The translations under genes and the position numbers were made by a program. From NCBI GenBank assembly GCA_902464565.1, contig CABQJV010000011.1:1-54667 (forward strand): 54,667 nt of DNA, in the 5' to 3' direction. This DNA comes from an uncultured Collinsella sp. (lineage in GTDB: Bacteria > Actinomycetota > Coriobacteriia > Coriobacteriales > Coriobacteriaceae). The notes under the pieces were generated by a model. That model saw only the letters and a list, made by a program, of their open reading frames with translations, did not search any database and was not told the DNA's origin. This document shows positions 54,044 to 54,667 of the stretch, in pieces. Within the stretch, counting starts at the first letter, position 1, and the number at the start of each line of letters is the position of its first letter.

Positions 54044-54667
54044 ATGCTCGTCTCACTAGATTTTACAACGCTTGTCGCGAATACAGTTGAAAGCCAATCC
54101 GGTTCCGATGGCTCCCCCTATGAGAAGCACGTGGACACTAAGGGACGCGTTCTGAGCGACAAGTGCATCGCGGACGAGGTTCCGTTTGGGATTCCGGAAA
54201 GCTGGGCCTGGGCGAGATTTAGTGAAGTCATTGGAATTGCAGCGCGTTTGGTCGACCCGTTGAAATAATCAGGACTTTCCTCATATCGCGCCTGACAACA
54301 TCCAAAAAGGCACCGGAAAGCTCTTGTTCTGTCATAGTGTTAAGGCCGACGAGGTTAAGAGCGCCAATCACCTGTTCTCTGCAGGACAGATTCTCTATTC
54401 GAAGATTCGTCCAGCTCTTCGAAAGGCGGTTATCGCCCCTTTTGATGGGCTGTGTAGTGCGGATATGTATCCGCTCAACACCAAGCTGCAACCTGAATAT
54501 GTCCTCACGGTTCTCCTCAGCAATTTCTTCACTGAGGAGACGCTTAAGGGTGATACGCGTGTCAAAATGCCAAAGACTAATCAGAAGTCATTGAACGTCA
54601 TTCTGGTCCCAGTTCCGCCTCTCGCCGAGCAGCGCCGCATCGTCGAGCGGGTGAACGAGCTCATGCC
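54044..54667 (+). pseudogene. hsdS: Type I restriction specificity subunit, broken
   Basis: The text of an HsdS target-recognition half: YEKHVDTKGRVLSDKCIADE then VPFGIPESWAWARFSEVIG up to TAA at 54266-54268, then after a one-base shift DFPHIAPDNIQKGTGKLLF through LVPVPPLAEQRRIVERV to the window edge. Removal of one T at about 54266 would join the frames. The usual first 60 or so residues before this part are missing. It may be a decayed gene, a silent cassette for hsdS recombination, or carry a sequencing error; the right end is cut by the window. Confidence 0.82.

Overview
The window is high-GC bacterial DNA with densely packed genes. The gene content, the coriobacterial-type bL31 leader and tail, and the urate/purine-type accessory cluster point to the actinobacterial class Coriobacteriia, most likely a gut Collinsella. 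This is a judgement from gene content read by eye, not from a database search.

Layout. 1-8.1 kb (minus strand): a two-gene transketolase, a YitT-type membrane protein, the coupled secA-prfB pair, and rpmE with a structured leader. 8.29-15.56 kb: an apparent genomic island bounded by two 63-bp direct repeats. It holds an operon of ABC permeases and ATPases ending in a small secreted protein, a divergent DUF2975/XRE-type regulator pair, and the catalytic half of a tyrosine recombinase. 15.7-27.3 kb: housekeeping genes, namely an ACT-domain protein, citrate synthase, two Cof-type HAD phosphatases, adenine deaminase, tyrS, a U32 protein and a class A penicillin-binding protein. 27.5-30.1 kb: argR, a glycosyltransferase and truA. 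30.2-40 kb: the distal spc operon plus the alpha operon (rplE through rplQ, with secY, adk, map and infA). It starts abruptly at rplE; rplX and the genes normally in front of it are absent from this window.

40.2-50.2 kb: accessory genes of the selenium-dependent molybdenum hydroxylase / anaerobic purine breakdown type (xdhC, yqeB, yqeC, a MocA-like transferase, a dihydropyrimidinase, and ygeW, ygeY, ygeX) with a divergent PAS/HTH regulator. The hydroxylase subunits themselves are not in the window. 50.3-54.7 kb: a proline-rich protein with one membrane segment, a small unknown gene, a GmrSD-type (DUF262/DUF1524) restriction protein, and a broken type I hsdS fragment at the right edge.

Several repeat families thread the intergenic DNA: a palindrome built on AGTTGCGGTGAAATA (three copies), GGGGACG/GGGGACAGGTT-type repeats (including a pair of 47-bp inverted copies around one HAD gene), and the 63-bp island repeats. 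No tRNA, rRNA or CRISPR array was seen.
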